A DNA stretch of 64,000 bases from an uncultured Roseobacter sp. (lineage in GTDB: Bacteria > Pseudomonadota > Alphaproteobacteria > Rhodobacterales > Rhodobacteraceae): the NCBI RefSeq assembly GCF_947496515.1, contig NZ_CANMDB010000001.1, positions 310,001-374,000 of the forward strand, given 5' to 3'. The translations under genes and the position numbers were made by a program. Position 1 is the first letter of the stretch; each line of letters opens with the position of its first letter. Of the stretch, positions 1 through 8,747 are shown piece after piece. The notes beneath the pieces were generated by a model. It had not been told where the DNA came from. It saw nothing but the letters and a program-made list of their open reading frames with translations, and did no database searches.

Positions 1-775
1 GCAGCGTCCGGTTCGCGCGTTCGACGCGGCCCTTGACCTGGGAGCTGTTCGCGCAGAGGATCTCGATGTTGAGCTCGTTCAGGGCACGGCCAAACTGGGT
101 CATACCGTGGCCTGACTTGGCGGCCTCGCTCGAGACCCGGAACACCGAATGCTTATCGCTGTAGAACGCGACGGGACGCCCATGCGCATGCAGGTAAGCC
201 TCCAGCGCGCCGAAGTAGCTGAAGGTGCTCTCGGACGTCACGAACTCCAGATGCATCAGTGTGCTGGTCGCGTCGTCGATGAAGACGAGCAGGGTGCAGG
301 ACGGTCCGCGATCCTCGAACCAGTGATGGTCAGACCCGTCGATCTGGATCAGCTCGCCGAAGCATTCCCGACGCAAGCGCGGTTGGTGGAACTGGCGGCG
401 TTGCTTGCGCGAGAGCCAGATACCAGCGTCCTGCATCCATTTGCGCAGCGTCTCGCGCGACACCTTCAGCCCGTGTTCCTCGGCGAGCTTCTCGGCTACG
501 AAGGTCGGCCCGAAGTCGATGTAGTTCTCCCGAACCAGCGTGACCGCGAACTCGCGCACCGCCGGATCAGTCCGGTTGTTCGAAGCGCGACCGCGCGCTT
601 TATGCCGGATCGCTGCCGGACCGTCTGACTGAAACTTCCTCAGAAGCCGATGAACTTGTCTGCGGCTCAAAGCCAAAACGTCCGCAGCAGTCGTCGCCGT
701 CATCCGGCCTTGGATTACCTGGCTCAACACCTCGACCCGGTTCAGCTCGCGTTTGCTCATCATCACCCATCCCAT
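1..775 (-). CDS. ISNCY-family DDE transposase (3'-truncated by window edge)
   Basis: This is the N-terminal 258 codons of an integrase-core transposase read on the minus strand and continuing past position 1. A helix-turn-helix lies at about residues 10-45 (RVEVLSQVIQGRMTATTAA, then SRRQVHRLLRKF). The catalytic triad is visible: Asp in QIDGSDHHWFED, Asp in FYSDKHSVF and Glu in KGRVERANRTL near the edge. The start at 775 gives MGWVMMSKRELNR. In-frame ATG codons at 763 and 760 are alternatives. No disruption is seen in the visible part. The family call rests on the DHHWFED and RVERAN motifs typical of ISNCY-type transposases. Confidence 0.8.
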   Translation of the reverse strand, partial: MGWVMMSKRELNRVEVLSQVIQGRMTATTAADVLALSRRQVHRLLRKFQSDGPAAIRHKARGRASNNRTDPAVREFAVTLVRENYIDFGPTFVAEKLAEEHGLKVSRETLRKWMQDAGIWLSRKQRRQFHQPRLRRECFGELIQIDGSDHHWFEDRGPSCTLLVFIDDATSTLMHLEFVTSESTFSYFGALEAYLHAHGRPVAFYSDKHSVFRVSSEAAKSGHGMTQFGRALNELNIEILCANSSQVKGRVERANRTL

Positions 776-1029
776 GCCCGCAACCTCTGCCTGTTCTCAT
801 TGGGGCAGAGTGTGACATTTCTTGTCTTAGGCTGATCCCTGGCTCCCATGCGATACTGGAGCCGCTGACCGGCACCTCAAATATGCCGGACAGCGGCGGG
901 GGACGGATCGGGACATTTCAGGTCGTGCAAGGACCGAAAAGCAGTGTGATCGCCCCCGTCTTTTCTATCGACCTGAACGGATACAGGGGCGCAAAGCCCG
1001 CATGACAAGACGAGGTGAGGAAAAGACTG

Positions 1030-1965
1030 ATGAAAGATACCATTGGGATCGACGTGTCGAAAGACTGGCTTGACGCTTATTGCATGGTGCGCGCCGAACA
1101 CAGGCGGTTCGCCAATGATGGCAAGGGCCTGCGCGCGCTGCATCGATGGGTAGAGACCAGCACCGCCAGTTTGGTCGTGTTCGAGGCATCGGGCGTGTAC
1201 CACAGGCGCCTGGAAAACAGCCTGTCTGGAGAGGCTGTTCCTTACGCGAAGGTGAATCCGCGGCAAGCCCGCCGATTTGTCGAGGCGACAGGGAAGATTG
1301 CGAAGACCGATAAGGTCGATGCCGCGATTTTGGCCAAGATGGGTGCTGTTCTGGAGCTCGAACCGCAAGCACCCAAAGCCGAATATCTCAATAGTCTCAG
1401 AGAGATGATGACGGCCAGGCGCGGTTTGATCAAGGATCGCGTCACAGTTCGTACGCGGATGCAGACAACCACTCAGAAACTGTTGAAGCGCCACCTGAAA
1501 GAGCGACTGGTGCAAGTTGAGCAGCATCTTAAGCAAATCGACCAGGCCATCTTGGACCTTGTTTCCCAGGACGATGATCTGACCGCGCGCTTCGACATTC
1601 TGAAAAGCATTCCTGGCATCTCGAAAGTCACCGCCTTTTCGATGCTGATCGAAATGCCTGAACTCGGGGAGATGAGGGGGAAACAGGCCGCATGCCTCGC
1701 CGGGCTTGCACCAATCTCGCGTCAATCGGGCAAATGGCAAGGCAAAGAACGTATCCAGGGCGGGCGCGCATCCTTTCGCCGTGCCATGTACATGCCTGCG
1801 CTGTGTGTGATCCGTCACAATCTGAGCGCCAAAAGGAAATACGATCAGTTGGTGAAATCAGGAAAACCGCCCAAAGTTGCGCTGACTGCTATCATGAGAA
1901 AGCTCGTCGTCATTGCGAACGCGCTTCTCAGGGACAACCGCAAATGGTCCGAAAATCACACTTGA
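1030..1965 (+). CDS. IS110-family transposase
   Basis: This is a complete 311-residue DEDD transposase that catalyses excision and insertion of its own element. The N-terminal RuvC-like DEDD domain starts at GIDVSKDWLDAY and continues with FEASGVYHRRL and TDKVDAAILAKM. The C-terminal Transposase_20 domain contains SIPGISKVTAFSML and ACLAGLAPISRQSG. The length fits intact family members. The ATG at 1030 is preferred over the in-frame GTG at 1015 because GAGGTGAGG sits about 9 bases upstream of it. The gene points away from the neighbouring minus-strand transposase. No terminal repeats were recognised. Confidence 0.92.
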   Translation: MKDTIGIDVSKDWLDAYCMVRAEHRRFANDGKGLRALHRWVETSTASLVVFEASGVYHRRLENSLSGEAVPYAKVNPRQARRFVEATGKIAKTDKVDAAILAKMGAVLELEPQAPKAEYLNSLREMMTARRGLIKDRVTVRTRMQTTTQKLLKRHLKERLVQVEQHLKQIDQAILDLVSQDDDLTARFDILKSIPGISKVTAFSMLIEMPELGEMRGKQAACLAGLAPISRQSGKWQGKERIQGGRASFRRAMYMPALCVIRHNLSAKRKYDQLVKSGKPPKVALTAIMRKLVVIANALLRDNRKWSENHT

Positions 1966-2074
1966 TCAACACGGATACTACTTTGCAGATGTGGGACACT
2001 TTAACTTTGCGCGTACAAGTCTTTTACGGATAATCAGAATTATGTAAATATAATATCAACCCTGCGGGCGGTGA

Positions 2075-3076
2075 TCACTTGGCTTTGCCTGCGCGGGGTT
2101 GCGGGCGTGTCGGGATCTCTTTCAGCAGACCGCCCACGCCCATGCCCGCGATGTCCCGGTCGCTGACCGCAATGCCGCAGAGCGTTCGCGCCAGAACCCA
2201 GTCGGCGCCGTTTAGCGCTGGCGAACGTGCGCAGCCCGGCAGCCCGATCACAGGACGATCCGACAGCCGGGCGGTGAAGAGCAGATTGCCGGGATCGACC
2301 GGCATGCCGAAGCGGTCCACCGTGCCGCCGGCGGCCCGGACGGCGGCCGGTGCCACATCCTCGATGTCCGAGGTGGCGGAGCCTGTCAGAATGAGCAGCA
2401 GGTCCTCGGGGCTGTCGCGCAGCGCGTCTGACAAGGGGGCGATGTCATGCGGTACGAGCCGGGGCTCGGTCAGGGGCAGGCCGAAGGCTGCGACACGGTC
2501 GGCGATCGCGCGCTGGCCCTTGGCCCCTGCCCCGCCTGGAATATCCGTGATGACCAAACCGACACTGCCCAGCACCGGGGGGGCCAGACGAATGGCGGCA
2601 CGGGCCCGCGCGCAGGCCTCGGCGAGGGCGGCGTCGGGGACCGCATAGGAGATGATCTTGATCGTGGCGATCATGCCACCGTCGGCCATCTGCTGAAACG
2701 GCGGAACCGTGGCCAGCGTGATCATGGGATGGACCGCGTTGACCGCTTCGAGAGCGGCCACATCGAGCACCACCACGCCCGGGCCCCGGGCCATCAGATT
2801 GACACGCCCTGTAAACGCCTTGGTGATGCGGATGTGGTGTGCGGCTGGGTCCGGCACCAGCGCCTCCGCGAGCCGGGCGGCAGCGGTGTCTTCGCTGACG
2901 TCGTCGGGGCCAAGCTGCGCGACCGTGATCTGCGTGATCCCCGCGGCCTGCAGCGCGGCAATGTCCTCGGGGCTTAGAACGCGGCCCTTGCGCAGGCGGT
3001 GTCCCGGACCGAGTGCCGCGGAATGCGCGAGCACTGCGCCCACGGCGGTTTCCGTCGGGACGGGGCCGAATTTCAC
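2075..3076 (-). CDS. Molybdopterin-binding protein (MoeA/MogA-like domain)
   Basis: This 333-residue protein has a C-terminal MoCF_biosynth-type fold: a LLLILTGSATSDIEDV segment resembling the molybdopterin-binding loop, and RPVIGLPGCARSPALNGADW near the end. The N-terminal half (GHRLRKGRVLSPEDIAALQAAG) resembles the CoxI/CoxF-associated molybdopterin-binding family. It probably handles molybdenum cofactor for a molybdenum hydroxylase of the xanthine or CO dehydrogenase type. The start is GTG at 3076, overlapping the stop of the upstream XdhC gene as GTGA, which implies translational coupling. The NTP-transferase partner often found with this pair is absent, and no hydroxylase subunits are present in the window. 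Confidence 0.8.
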   Translation of the reverse strand: MKFGPVPTETAVGAVLAHSAALGPGHRLRKGRVLSPEDIAALQAAGITQITVAQLGPDDVSEDTAAARLAEALVPDPAAHHIRITKAFTGRVNLMARGPGVVVLDVAALEAVNAVHPMITLATVPPFQQMADGGMIATIKIISYAVPDAALAEACARARAAIRLAPPVLGSVGLVITDIPGGAGAKGQRAIADRVAAFGLPLTEPRLVPHDIAPLSDALRDSPEDLLLILTGSATSDIEDVAPAAVRAAGGTVDRFGMPVDPGNLLFTARLSDRPVIGLPGCARSPALNGADWVLARTLCGIAVSDRDIAGMGVGGLLKEIPTRPQPRAGKAK

Positions 3077-4041
3077 GCGCCGCGCCTCAGCACGCGGGTC
3101 ATCTGCGCAAGAATGGAGACGGCGATTTCCTGCGGGCTGGCAGCGCCGATGTCGAGGCCCACGGGTCCGTGGATCCGTGCCAGATCAGCCTCCGAGAAGC
3201 CCGCTTCGCTCAGCCGGGCCCGGCGGGCGGCATGGGTGCGGGTCGAGCCCAGGGCACCGATGTAGAAGGTATCCGATTTGAGGGCGATCTGAAGCGCGGG
3301 GTCATCCAGCTTCGGGTCATGGGTCAGCAGGAGGACGGCCGTGCGGCTGTCAACGCCGATCTCCGAGAGCGCCTCGTCGGGCCAGTCGGACAGGATGCGC
3401 TCGCCGGGAAACCGCGCCTCTGACCCGAAGGCGGCGCGGGGGTCGACGATGAAAGGATCGTAGCCCGCGATGCGCGCCATGGGCACCAGCGCCTGGGCGA
3501 TATGGACGGCACCGACGATGGCCAGTCTGAGCGGCGGGTTGTGGATGGCGACAAAGACGGCGCCTTCTGCCTCGAACCCCGAGCGGTCCATGGCGAAACG
3601 GTCCGGGTAGCCGTCCGTGCGCAGCTGCCGCGCGCCGGTTTCGAGGTTGATCTCATAGGCCACGGGGCGACGTTCTGCCCGGGCCTGTGTCAACTGGCGC
3701 AGCAGCTCTTCGGGCAGGACGCTGCCCACGGGCTCGACCAGGACGCGGATGGTGCCGCCACAGGCGAGCCCGACGGCAAAGGCATCGCCGTCACTGACCC
3801 CGTATTCGAGCAGGCGTTGGCTGCCCTGCTCCAGCGCCTCGGTCGCCTCCAGCACGACGGCACCTTCGACGCAGCCACCCGAGACGGAGCCCTGCATCTC
3901 GCCATCGCCCGCGATCACCAGCTGTGCGCCGGTGCGCCGCGGGGCCGAGCCCCAGGTCTCCACCACCGTCGCCAGCACCGCACCGCGCCCCGCCTCGTGC
4001 CAGGCCAGCGCCTGCTCGGGCGCGCCCTCAAAGATCTCCAT
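3073..4041 (-). CDS. XdhC family protein (molybdenum hydroxylase maturation)
   Basis: This 322-residue protein belongs to the XdhC/CoxI family, which binds and inserts molybdenum cofactor into xanthine-dehydrogenase-like enzymes. The N-terminal domain carries ATVVETWGSAPRRTGAQLVI and SGGCVEGAVV. The C-terminal Rossmann domain carries LAIVGAVHIAQALVPMAR, GYDPFIVDPRAAF, FYIGALGSTRTHAARR and GPVGLDIGAASPQEIAVSI. The ATG at 4041 is chosen because AGGAGGTGAGGGG lies directly upstream and upstream residues are not family-like. It is coupled to the following molybdopterin-binding gene by a 4-base overlap. Its substrate enzyme is not encoded here. Confidence 0.88.
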   Translation of the reverse strand: MEIFEGAPEQALAWHEAGRGAVLATVVETWGSAPRRTGAQLVIAGDGEMQGSVSGGCVEGAVVLEATEALEQGSQRLLEYGVSDGDAFAVGLACGGTIRVLVEPVGSVLPEELLRQLTQARAERRPVAYEINLETGARQLRTDGYPDRFAMDRSGFEAEGAVFVAIHNPPLRLAIVGAVHIAQALVPMARIAGYDPFIVDPRAAFGSEARFPGERILSDWPDEALSEIGVDSRTAVLLLTHDPKLDDPALQIALKSDTFYIGALGSTRTHAARRARLSEAGFSEADLARIHGPVGLDIGAASPQEIAVSILAQMTRVLRRGA

Positions 4042-4176
4042 CCCCTCACCTCCTGCTCTGGGGCAAGTATCGACCAGTTGCGGGAGCTTGTCTGCCGAAA
4101 AACGCGCGCGAATTGGCATCTTGTCCCCGCGCCGCGTGCCCCTTACATCTGGGACAGAGGTTAACGGAGCCAGACC

Positions 4177-4413
4177 ATGCCGATGCACGCCCGCGAAATT
4201 GAAGACCTGCTGCGCGCCAGCTTTCCCGACGCGCTGATCCGGGTCGAAGGCGAGGACGGTGTGCATATGTCGGCGATGGTCGTGGATGAGAGCTTTCGCG
4301 GCAAGAACCGGGTGCAACAGCAGCGTGCCGTCTATGCTGCACTCAAGGGCAAGATGGATGGCGCCAACGGCGAATTGCATGCCTTGGCGCTGACCACCAA
4401 GGCGCCCGATTGA
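4177..4413 (+). CDS. bolA: BolA family protein
   Basis: This is a 78-residue BolA/IbaG-type protein. The core is IEDLLRASFPDALIRVEGEDG, then the conserved FRGKNRVQQQRAVYAAL segment and ELHALALTTK at the end. BolA proteins bind [2Fe-2S] clusters together with monothiol glutaredoxins and act in iron-sulfur handling. A monothiol glutaredoxin follows one gene later, which is the classic partnership. The stop overlaps the TTG start of the next small gene. It is divergent from the XdhC operon across a 135-base spacer. Confidence 0.9.
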   Translation: MPMHAREIEDLLRASFPDALIRVEGEDGVHMSAMVVDESFRGKNRVQQQRAVYAALKGKMDGANGELHALALTTKAPD

Positions 4414-4736
4414 CCGTCGTGCGCCTGTGGTCCCTGCTGATGGCGCCGTTTCGGCGCAAGGCCCGCCAGCCGCTCTCGCACCGGCAGCCTGAGGGTCGTG
4501 CGGCCTCGCGCACCGTGCCGCTGGGGATGGAAGCCACGGACCTTGACCTGATACAGAGCGTCAACCGCCGCAACGCCGGGCTGGAACGGGTATCGACCTT
4601 TTTCCGCCCCTTTTCGGGACAGCGCTACGCGCTTGAGGACGCAGAGACGCAGACCCGCGCCTTTGCAGACGATGAAACCTATGCCGCGCGCTACCACCGC
4701 GCGTTCAACCAGAAAAAGGCCCAAACCGATGAGTGA
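4410..4736 (+). CDS. Small conserved hypothetical between bolA and grxD
   Basis: This 108-residue protein has no function I recognise. Its N-terminus is very basic ([19 protein letters not shown]). The second half contains [18 protein letters not shown] and ends polar. No membrane segment is evident. The start could be TTG at 4410 (overlapping the bolA stop), GTG at 4419 or ATG at 4440, all in frame. The stop overlaps the start of the glutaredoxin gene, so three genes form a tightly coupled operon and a role near Fe-S trafficking is plausible only by position. Confidence 0.65.
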   Translation: MTVVRLWSLLMAPFRRKARQPLSHRQPEGRAASRTVPLGMEATDLDLIQSVNRRNAGLERVSTFFRPFSGQRYALEDAETQTRAFADDETYAARYHRAFNQKKAQTDE

Positions 4737-5091
4737 TGCAGCAACCCAGATCAAAGAGACAATTACAGCCCATGACGTGGTCCTGTTCATGAAGGGCACC
4801 AAGGAGATGCCGCAATGCGGGTTCTCCAGCCGGGTGGCGGGCGTGCTGAACTACATGAACGTGCCCTATTCGGACGTGAATGTGCTGGCAGATGAGGGCA
4901 TCCGGCAGGGCATCAAGGACTTCTCGGACTGGCCGACGATCCCGCAGCTCTACATCAAGGGCGAGTTCGTAGGCGGATGCGATATCATCACTGAAATGAC
5001 CCTGTCGGGCGAGCTGGACACGCTTTTCGAGGAGAATGGCGTGGCCTTCGACAAGGAAGCCGCCGACAAGATCCGCGAAGCCAACGGCTGA
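4729..5091 (+). CDS. grxD: Monothiol glutaredoxin Grx4 type
   Basis: This 120-residue monothiol glutaredoxin carries the CGFS active site ([14 protein letters not shown]) and the glutathione-binding [19 protein letters not shown] segment. Such proteins ligate a glutathione-coordinated [2Fe-2S] cluster and transfer it, often with BolA. The ATG at 4729 overlaps the preceding gene's stop. A longer in-frame reading begins at 4633 but encodes unrelated residues. The C-terminus ([12 protein letters not shown]) matches the usual family length. It is the last gene of the bolA operon. Two perfect palindromes follow within 140 bases. Confidence 0.95.
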   Translation: MSDAATQIKETITAHDVVLFMKGTKEMPQCGFSSRVAGVLNYMNVPYSDVNVLADEGIRQGIKDFSDWPTIPQLYIKGEFVGGCDIITEMTLSGELDTLFEENGVAFDKEAADKIREANG

Positions 5092-5129
5092 ACCAGCCGA
5101 CCTGAACGATCCGTTCTGTCACCGGGCCC

Positions 5130-5151
5130 GAAAGGCCTTCGAAGGCCTTTC
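5130..5151. repeat. 22-base perfect palindrome with TTCGAA centre (copy 1)
   Basis: A perfect inverted repeat: an 8-base arm GAAAGGCC, a TTCGAA centre, then the complementary arm. It lies 38 bases after the grxD stop. As RNA it gives an 8-9 bp hairpin with a UCGA or UUCGAA loop on either strand. No strong U-run follows, so it is terminator-like rather than canonical. The same architecture recurs at 5208 and 8663 with different arm sequences. Confidence 0.7.
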
Positions 5152-5207
5152 TCCACTGCGGGGGTCAGATGTGGTGGCGCGAGTTCCGACGTCTTGGCGG
5201 GGCGGAT

Positions 5208-5229
5208 CAAAAGCCTTCGAAGGCTTTTG
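5208..5229. repeat. 22-base perfect palindrome with TTCGAA centre (copy 2)
   Basis: A second perfect inverted repeat lies 56 bases after copy 1, with arm CAAAAGCC, centre TTCGAA and the complementary arm, followed by TGCGCC. Its outer A/T bases (AAAA left, TTTT right) give it a short U-tract on either strand, so it could act as a bidirectional terminator between convergent grxD and zapA transcripts. Confidence 0.7.
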
Positions 5230-5311
5230 CGCCTGACGATAGGCGTATCGCATGAGCTGCGCTGAGACCTATGTCGGATGCCGGACAATCGGTCAGAGCG
5301 CCTTGAGCGAT

Positions 5312-5415
5312 GCCGGCATCGTGTTTGCCGCGAGCCAGTCGCATTGCCGACCGGCTGTCGGGGAAATTCAGCCGGTGTGTCTGTCCATCCGCGGCGTTGC
5401 CGCAGATACGCCGGC
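5312..5415 (-). ncRNA. Structured-RNA candidate just downstream of zapA (possible 6S RNA locus)
   Basis: On the minus strand a long-range stem pairs GCCGGCGU (5408-5415) with AUGCCGGC (5312-5319). It encloses a 9-bp hairpin with an AAC loop (5387-5407) and an 8-bp hairpin ACCGGCUG/CAGCCGGU (5350-5376). In many proteobacteria the 6S RNA gene ssrS lies directly downstream of zapA, which is the reason for suspecting it here. I could not match the sequence itself to a 6S consensus, and the strand and ends are uncertain. It could instead be an extended zapA 3' untranslated region. Confidence 0.3.
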
Positions 5416-5453
5416 CCGCTGTCGGGGGTGCCCTTTCAGGGTGACCTCATCCT

Positions 5454-5843
5454 TCAGCTGTTTTTCTCTTCCACCGACGCGGCCAAGGCTTCAGCGCGGG
5501 CGGCCAGTTCGGCCAGCGTGTCGGTCACCGATTGTGGCACAACGGGCACCTCGATGCGCTCGGGCTCTGCCGTGCTGTCGCGGAGCGCTGCGAGTTCCGC
5601 CTCGCAGGCGGTCAGCTGGGCCTGCACTTCGGCCACGCTGTCCTCCACGCTGGCCGTCTTGTCCGCGAGCATCAGCCCCGCCATCAGCAGCATCCGCGCC
5701 TCGGGCATACGGCCCACCTGATCCGAGAGCACCTGCGCCTCATCATCGAGCATCTTGGCGGCGGTGTGCAGATAGTGCTCCTCTCCCACCTGGCAGGCCA
5801 CATCGAACTGCCGTCCGCCGATGGTGATGGTAACCTCTGGCAT
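5454..5843 (-). CDS. zapA: Cell division protein ZapA
   Basis: This 129-residue ZapA binds FtsZ and promotes protofilament bundling at the division site. The N-terminus PEVTITIGGRQFDVACQVGE and the following HLHTAAKMLDDEAQ segment are typical, as is RMLLMAGLMLADK. A coiled coil follows (residues about 70-129), longer than in enteric ZapA. It is translationally coupled to the upstream coiled-coil gene by an ATGA overlap. The region after the stop may hold a structured RNA. Confidence 0.9.
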   Translation of the reverse strand: MPEVTITIGGRQFDVACQVGEEHYLHTAAKMLDDEAQVLSDQVGRMPEARMLLMAGLMLADKTASVEDSVAEVQAQLTACEAELAALRDSTAEPERIEVPVVPQSVTDTLAELAARAEALAASVEEKNS

Positions 5844-6346
5844 CAGCGCGCCTCCTCTGGTGTGCCGGACGCAGCGTCCGAGCCTGCCGTTTCGGACAGC
5901 AACGGCGTCAGTGCCGCAATGATCTCGGCGGTTTCGGCCACGTCCGCGGCGCGGCTGGCCCGGAGCGCGTCAAGCTCGGCCTGGAGCGCACCGTTGATCA
6001 GATCCGGGTCTCCCACCCCGTCGGCGTTGGCCTGGCGCAGCGCCTCACAGCTTTCCACCAGCTGGGTATTGGCGCCCCGCAGCCGTTGCAGGGCCAGCTC
6101 GAACTCCTGCAGCCGCGCGGCCGTCTCGCCTGCCTTTTCTTCGAGCGCCTGAAGGGCTTCGGCCTGACGGGTGCCCAGGGTCCGGATCCGTTCATTGAGC
6201 TGGGCGTTGGCGGTTTTTTCCTCGCTCAGCGCCTGTTCGAGCGCCGCGACCTCTTCGCCACCGCCCGCCTCCATGCCGTCCACGCCGCGGGCAATCCTGT
6301 CCATCGCCGCCATGATGCGGCTGTTCAGCTCTTCGATTTCGCTCAT
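5843..6346 (-). CDS. Coiled-coil protein upstream of zapA
   Basis: This 167-residue protein is dominated by a coiled coil from about residue 30 to 145, rich in Glu, Ala and Leu heptads (EEKTANAQLNERIRTLGTRQ). No membrane segment or catalytic motif is visible. Its overlap with the zapA start suggests a joint role at the division ring, perhaps like ZapB-type scaffolds, but this is positional inference. The ATG at 6346 is preferred over GTG at 6352 because GAGGTGGGC precedes it directly. Confidence 0.75.
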   Translation of the reverse strand: MSEIEELNSRIMAAMDRIARGVDGMEAGGGEEVAALEQALSEEKTANAQLNERIRTLGTRQAEALQALEEKAGETAARLQEFELALQRLRGANTQLVESCEALRQANADGVGDPDLINGALQAELDALRASRAADVAETAEIIAALTPLLSETAGSDAASGTPEEAR

Positions 6347-6418
6347 GCCCACCTCGTCCTGTCCCGCGGGTTTGGCGTCCGCTGCTTGCTTGCGGGTCCG
6401 AATCGCCCGGCTTGCCTG

Positions 6419-6434
6419 AAGGTAACGTTATTCA
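6419..6434. promoter_or_regulatory. LacI-type operator-like palindrome upstream of tkt
   Basis: The core TAACGTTA at 6423-6430 is a perfect palindrome with a central CG, the form bound by LacI-family repressors. It lies about 190 bases before the transketolase start. Related half-sites (GCTAAC) occur before the gap gene at 9802-9834. In Rhodobacterales the LacI-family regulator CceR controls central carbon genes through a site of this general form. The match to CceR is from memory and not verified. Confidence 0.35.
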
Positions 6435-6623
6435 CCGAGCGCAACAAATACACCTTTGTTTCCGATCAAGCGCTTGGCAGGCGGTGTTCATCCCAACCGC
6501 GCGCCGCGCCATGGCGGCGGCCCTTGATCTTTGCGAGGTGACTGATATGCAACGCCGAAAGGCTCTTGCGGCGCGGTTTCGTGACCCGGCAGCCAATCGG
6601 AACCGACAAAGGAAACCTCTCCC

Positions 6624-8642
6624 GTGGATCTCAAAGCTCTCGCCTCTGCCAACCCTGATCACTGGTCCAAGGCCACCGCCATTCGGACGCTGGCGCTTGA
6701 TGCGGTGGCGGCGGCCAATTCAGGACACTCCGGCATGCCGATGGGGATGGCGGATGTGGCAACGGTGCTTTTCGAAAAGCACCTAGGGTTCGATCCCACC
6801 CAGCCGGACTGGCCTGACCGCGACCGGTTCATCCTGTCGGCGGGGCACGGCTCCATGCTGCTCTATGCGCTGCTGCACCTGACGGGCTATGAGGACATGA
6901 CGCTGCAGCAGCTCAAGGATTTTCGCCAATGGGGATCGCGTACGGCGGGTCACCCGGAATACGGCCATGCGGCAGGGATCGAGACCACGACCGGCCCGCT
7001 GGGGCAAGGCATCGCCAATTCGGTGGGCTTTGCCATGGCCGAGGAGATCCTGCGCGCGACCTACGGCAAGAAGGTGGTGGATCACTATACCTACGTGATC
7101 GCCGGCGACGGGTGCCTGATGGAAGGGGTGAGCCAGGAGGCCATCACCCTCGCCGGGCGGCACAAGCTGTCCAAGCTGATTGTTCTGTGGGACAACAACA
7201 ACATCACCATCGACGGGCCTGTGACCCTGTCGGACCGCACCGATCAGATCGGGCGGTTCAAATCCGCAGGCTGGGCGGTGCTGGAGATCGACGGTCACGA
7301 TCCAGAGGAAATCGACGCGGCCCTCACCCAGGCCAAGAAGGGCAACAAGCCCACCATGGTCGCGTGCAAGACGCACATCGCGCTTGGTCACGCGGCTCAG
7401 GATACCTCCAAGGGTCACGGCGCGCTGACGGATGCCGCCCAGCTGACCGCGGCCAAGGAGGCTTATGGCTGGACCACCGGGCCGTTCGAGATCCCCGATG
7501 ACGTGCAAAAAGCCTGGCGCGAGATCGGTGCCCGCGGCGCGGCACAGCGCAAGGCATGGGAAGAGCGGTTCGACACCCTGCCCCGCGGCAAGCGCGAGAC
7601 CTTCAACCGCGCCCACGCGCTGGAGGCACCGAAAAAGCTGAGCGCCGTCATCAAGGCCTTCAAGAAACAGATGTCCGAAGCAGCACCCAAGCTCGCCACG
7701 CGGGCCAGTTCCGAAAAGGTGCTGGAGGTGATCAACCCGGTGATGCCGGAGACTGTCGGCGGCTCGGCCGATCTGACCGGCTCCAACAACACCAAGACCG
7801 CCGATCTGGGCGTCTTCGATGTGGAGAGCCGCGCGGGCCGCTATGTCTACTGGGGCATCCGGGAGCACGGGATGGCTGCGGCCATGAACGGCATGGCGCT
7901 GCACGGCGGGATCCGGCCCTATGGCGGGACGTTCATGTGTTTCACCGATTACGCGCGCCCCGCGATGCGGCTGGCCGCGCTGATGAAGATCCCCACGGTT
8001 TTCGTGATGACCCACGACAGCATCGGCCTTGGCGAGGATGGCCCGACGCACCAGCCGGTGGAGCATCTGGCGATCAGCCGGGCGACACCCAACACCTATG
8101 TCTTCCGCCCTGCCGACACGATCGAGACGGCGGAGGCCTGGGAGCTGGCGCTGACGGCAAAGAAGACGCCGTCAGTTCTGTCGCTGACACGGCAGGGCCT
8201 GCCTACGGTGCGGACCGAGCACAAGACAAAGAACCTCACAGCTCAGGGCGCCTATACGCTGATCGACGCAGAGGGCAAGCGCCAGGCGATCCTGCTGGCC
8301 ACCGGGTCGGAAGTGGAGATTGCCCTGGCCGCCCGTGATCTGCTGCAGGCCGAGGGCATCGGCACGCGGGTGGTCTCGATGCCCTGCTGGGAGCTCTTCG
8401 AGGAACAGGACGAGGCCTACCGCAAGCGGGTGCTGCCCGGCGGTCCGGTGCGGGTGGCGGTTGAGGCGGCCATTCGGTTTGGCTGGGACCGCTGGCTCTT
8501 TGGCGAGCGCGGTCGGCGCGAGAAGGCGGGCTTCGTGGGCATGCACGATTTCGGGGCCTCCGCGCCCGCTGCCACGCTCTACAAGGAGCTCGGCATCACC
8601 GCAGAGGCCGTTGCCGCTAAGGTCAAATCGCTGATCAAGTGA
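6624..8642 (+). CDS. tkt: Transketolase
   Basis: This 672-residue transketolase transfers two-carbon ketol units between sugar phosphates in the pentose phosphate and Calvin-type pathways and needs thiamine diphosphate. The N-terminal domain holds [14 protein letters not shown] and the ThDP-binding [13 protein letters not shown] followed by [14 protein letters not shown]. The middle pyrimidine-binding domain holds [13 protein letters not shown] and [20 protein letters not shown]. The C-terminal domain has [13 protein letters not shown]. The start is GTG at 6624 with AAAGGAAA upstream. A TTCGAA palindrome lies 21 bases after the stop. It is probably regulated from the upstream operator-like site. 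Confidence 0.96.
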   Translation: MDLKALASANPDHWSKATAIRTLALDAVAAANSGHSGMPMGMADVATVLFEKHLGFDPTQPDWPDRDRFILSAGHGSMLLYALLHLTGYEDMTLQQLKDFRQWGSRTAGHPEYGHAAGIETTTGPLGQGIANSVGFAMAEEILRATYGKKVVDHYTYVIAGDGCLMEGVSQEAITLAGRHKLSKLIVLWDNNNITIDGPVTLSDRTDQIGRFKSAGWAVLEIDGHDPEEIDAALTQAKKGNKPTMVACKTHIALGHAAQDTSKGHGALTDAAQLTAAKEAYGWTTGPFEIPDDVQKAWREIGARGAAQRKAWEERFDTLPRGKRETFNRAHALEAPKKLSAVIKAFKKQMSEAAPKLATRASSEKVLEVINPVMPETVGGSADLTGSNNTKTADLGVFDVESRAGRYVYWGIREHGMAAAMNGMALHGGIRPYGGTFMCFTDYARPAMRLAALMKIPTVFVMTHDSIGLGEDGPTHQPVEHLAISRATPNTYVFRPADTIETAEAWELALTAKKTPSVLSLTRQGLPTVRTEHKTKNLTAQGAYTLIDAEGKRQAILLATGSEVEIALAARDLLQAEGIGTRVVSMPCWELFEEQDEAYRKRVLPGGPVRVAVEAAIRFGWDRWLFGERGRREKAGFVGMHDFGASAPAATLYKELGITAEAVAAKVKSLIK

Positions 8643-8662
8643 AGCGCGGGCACCGCGGGGGT

Positions 8663-8684
8663 GAAGGCGCTTCGAAGCGCCTTC
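8663..8684. repeat. 22-base perfect palindrome with TTCGAA centre (copy 3)
   Basis: A third member of the TTCGAA palindrome group: arm GAAGGCGC, centre TTCGAA, complementary arm. It lies between the converging tkt and DUF808 genes. The position after a stop codon and between convergent genes repeats the setting of copies 1 and 2, consistent with transcription termination. Confidence 0.7.
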
Positions 8685-8747
8685 CCGGCACCGTCCTGCC
8701 CGGCACCGACCGGGGTGCAGCTGGATGGGTCGCGCGGCGGTTGACCG

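Larger units (their letters stand above)
1..2034. mobile_element. Insertion-sequence cluster (ISNCY-like plus IS110 family)
   Basis: Two transposase genes of different families lie back to back with no other gene between them: a DDE enzyme on the minus strand that runs off the left edge, and a complete IS110-family DEDD enzyme on the plus strand. The outer ends could not be fixed. The ISNCY-like element probably ends shortly beyond its start codon, around 800-840. IS110 elements usually lack clear terminal inverted repeats. The right limit given is only the start of the AT-rich spacer before the next gene. The region is probably a hotspot or the edge of a variable region, which is inference. 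Confidence 0.6.
5092..5453. other. Intergenic region between grxD and zapA (no coding gene)
   Basis: This 362-base gap separates convergent grxD and zapA. It contains the two TTCGAA palindromes in its left third and a multi-hairpin segment on the right, described separately. Reading frames across it have composition unlike the neighbours and no ribosome-binding site that I could support. Confidence 0.7.

Noticed and set aside
877-1818. A 313-residue open frame opposite the IS110 transposase
   Set aside because: It is antisense to a confident gene and has shadow-like composition.
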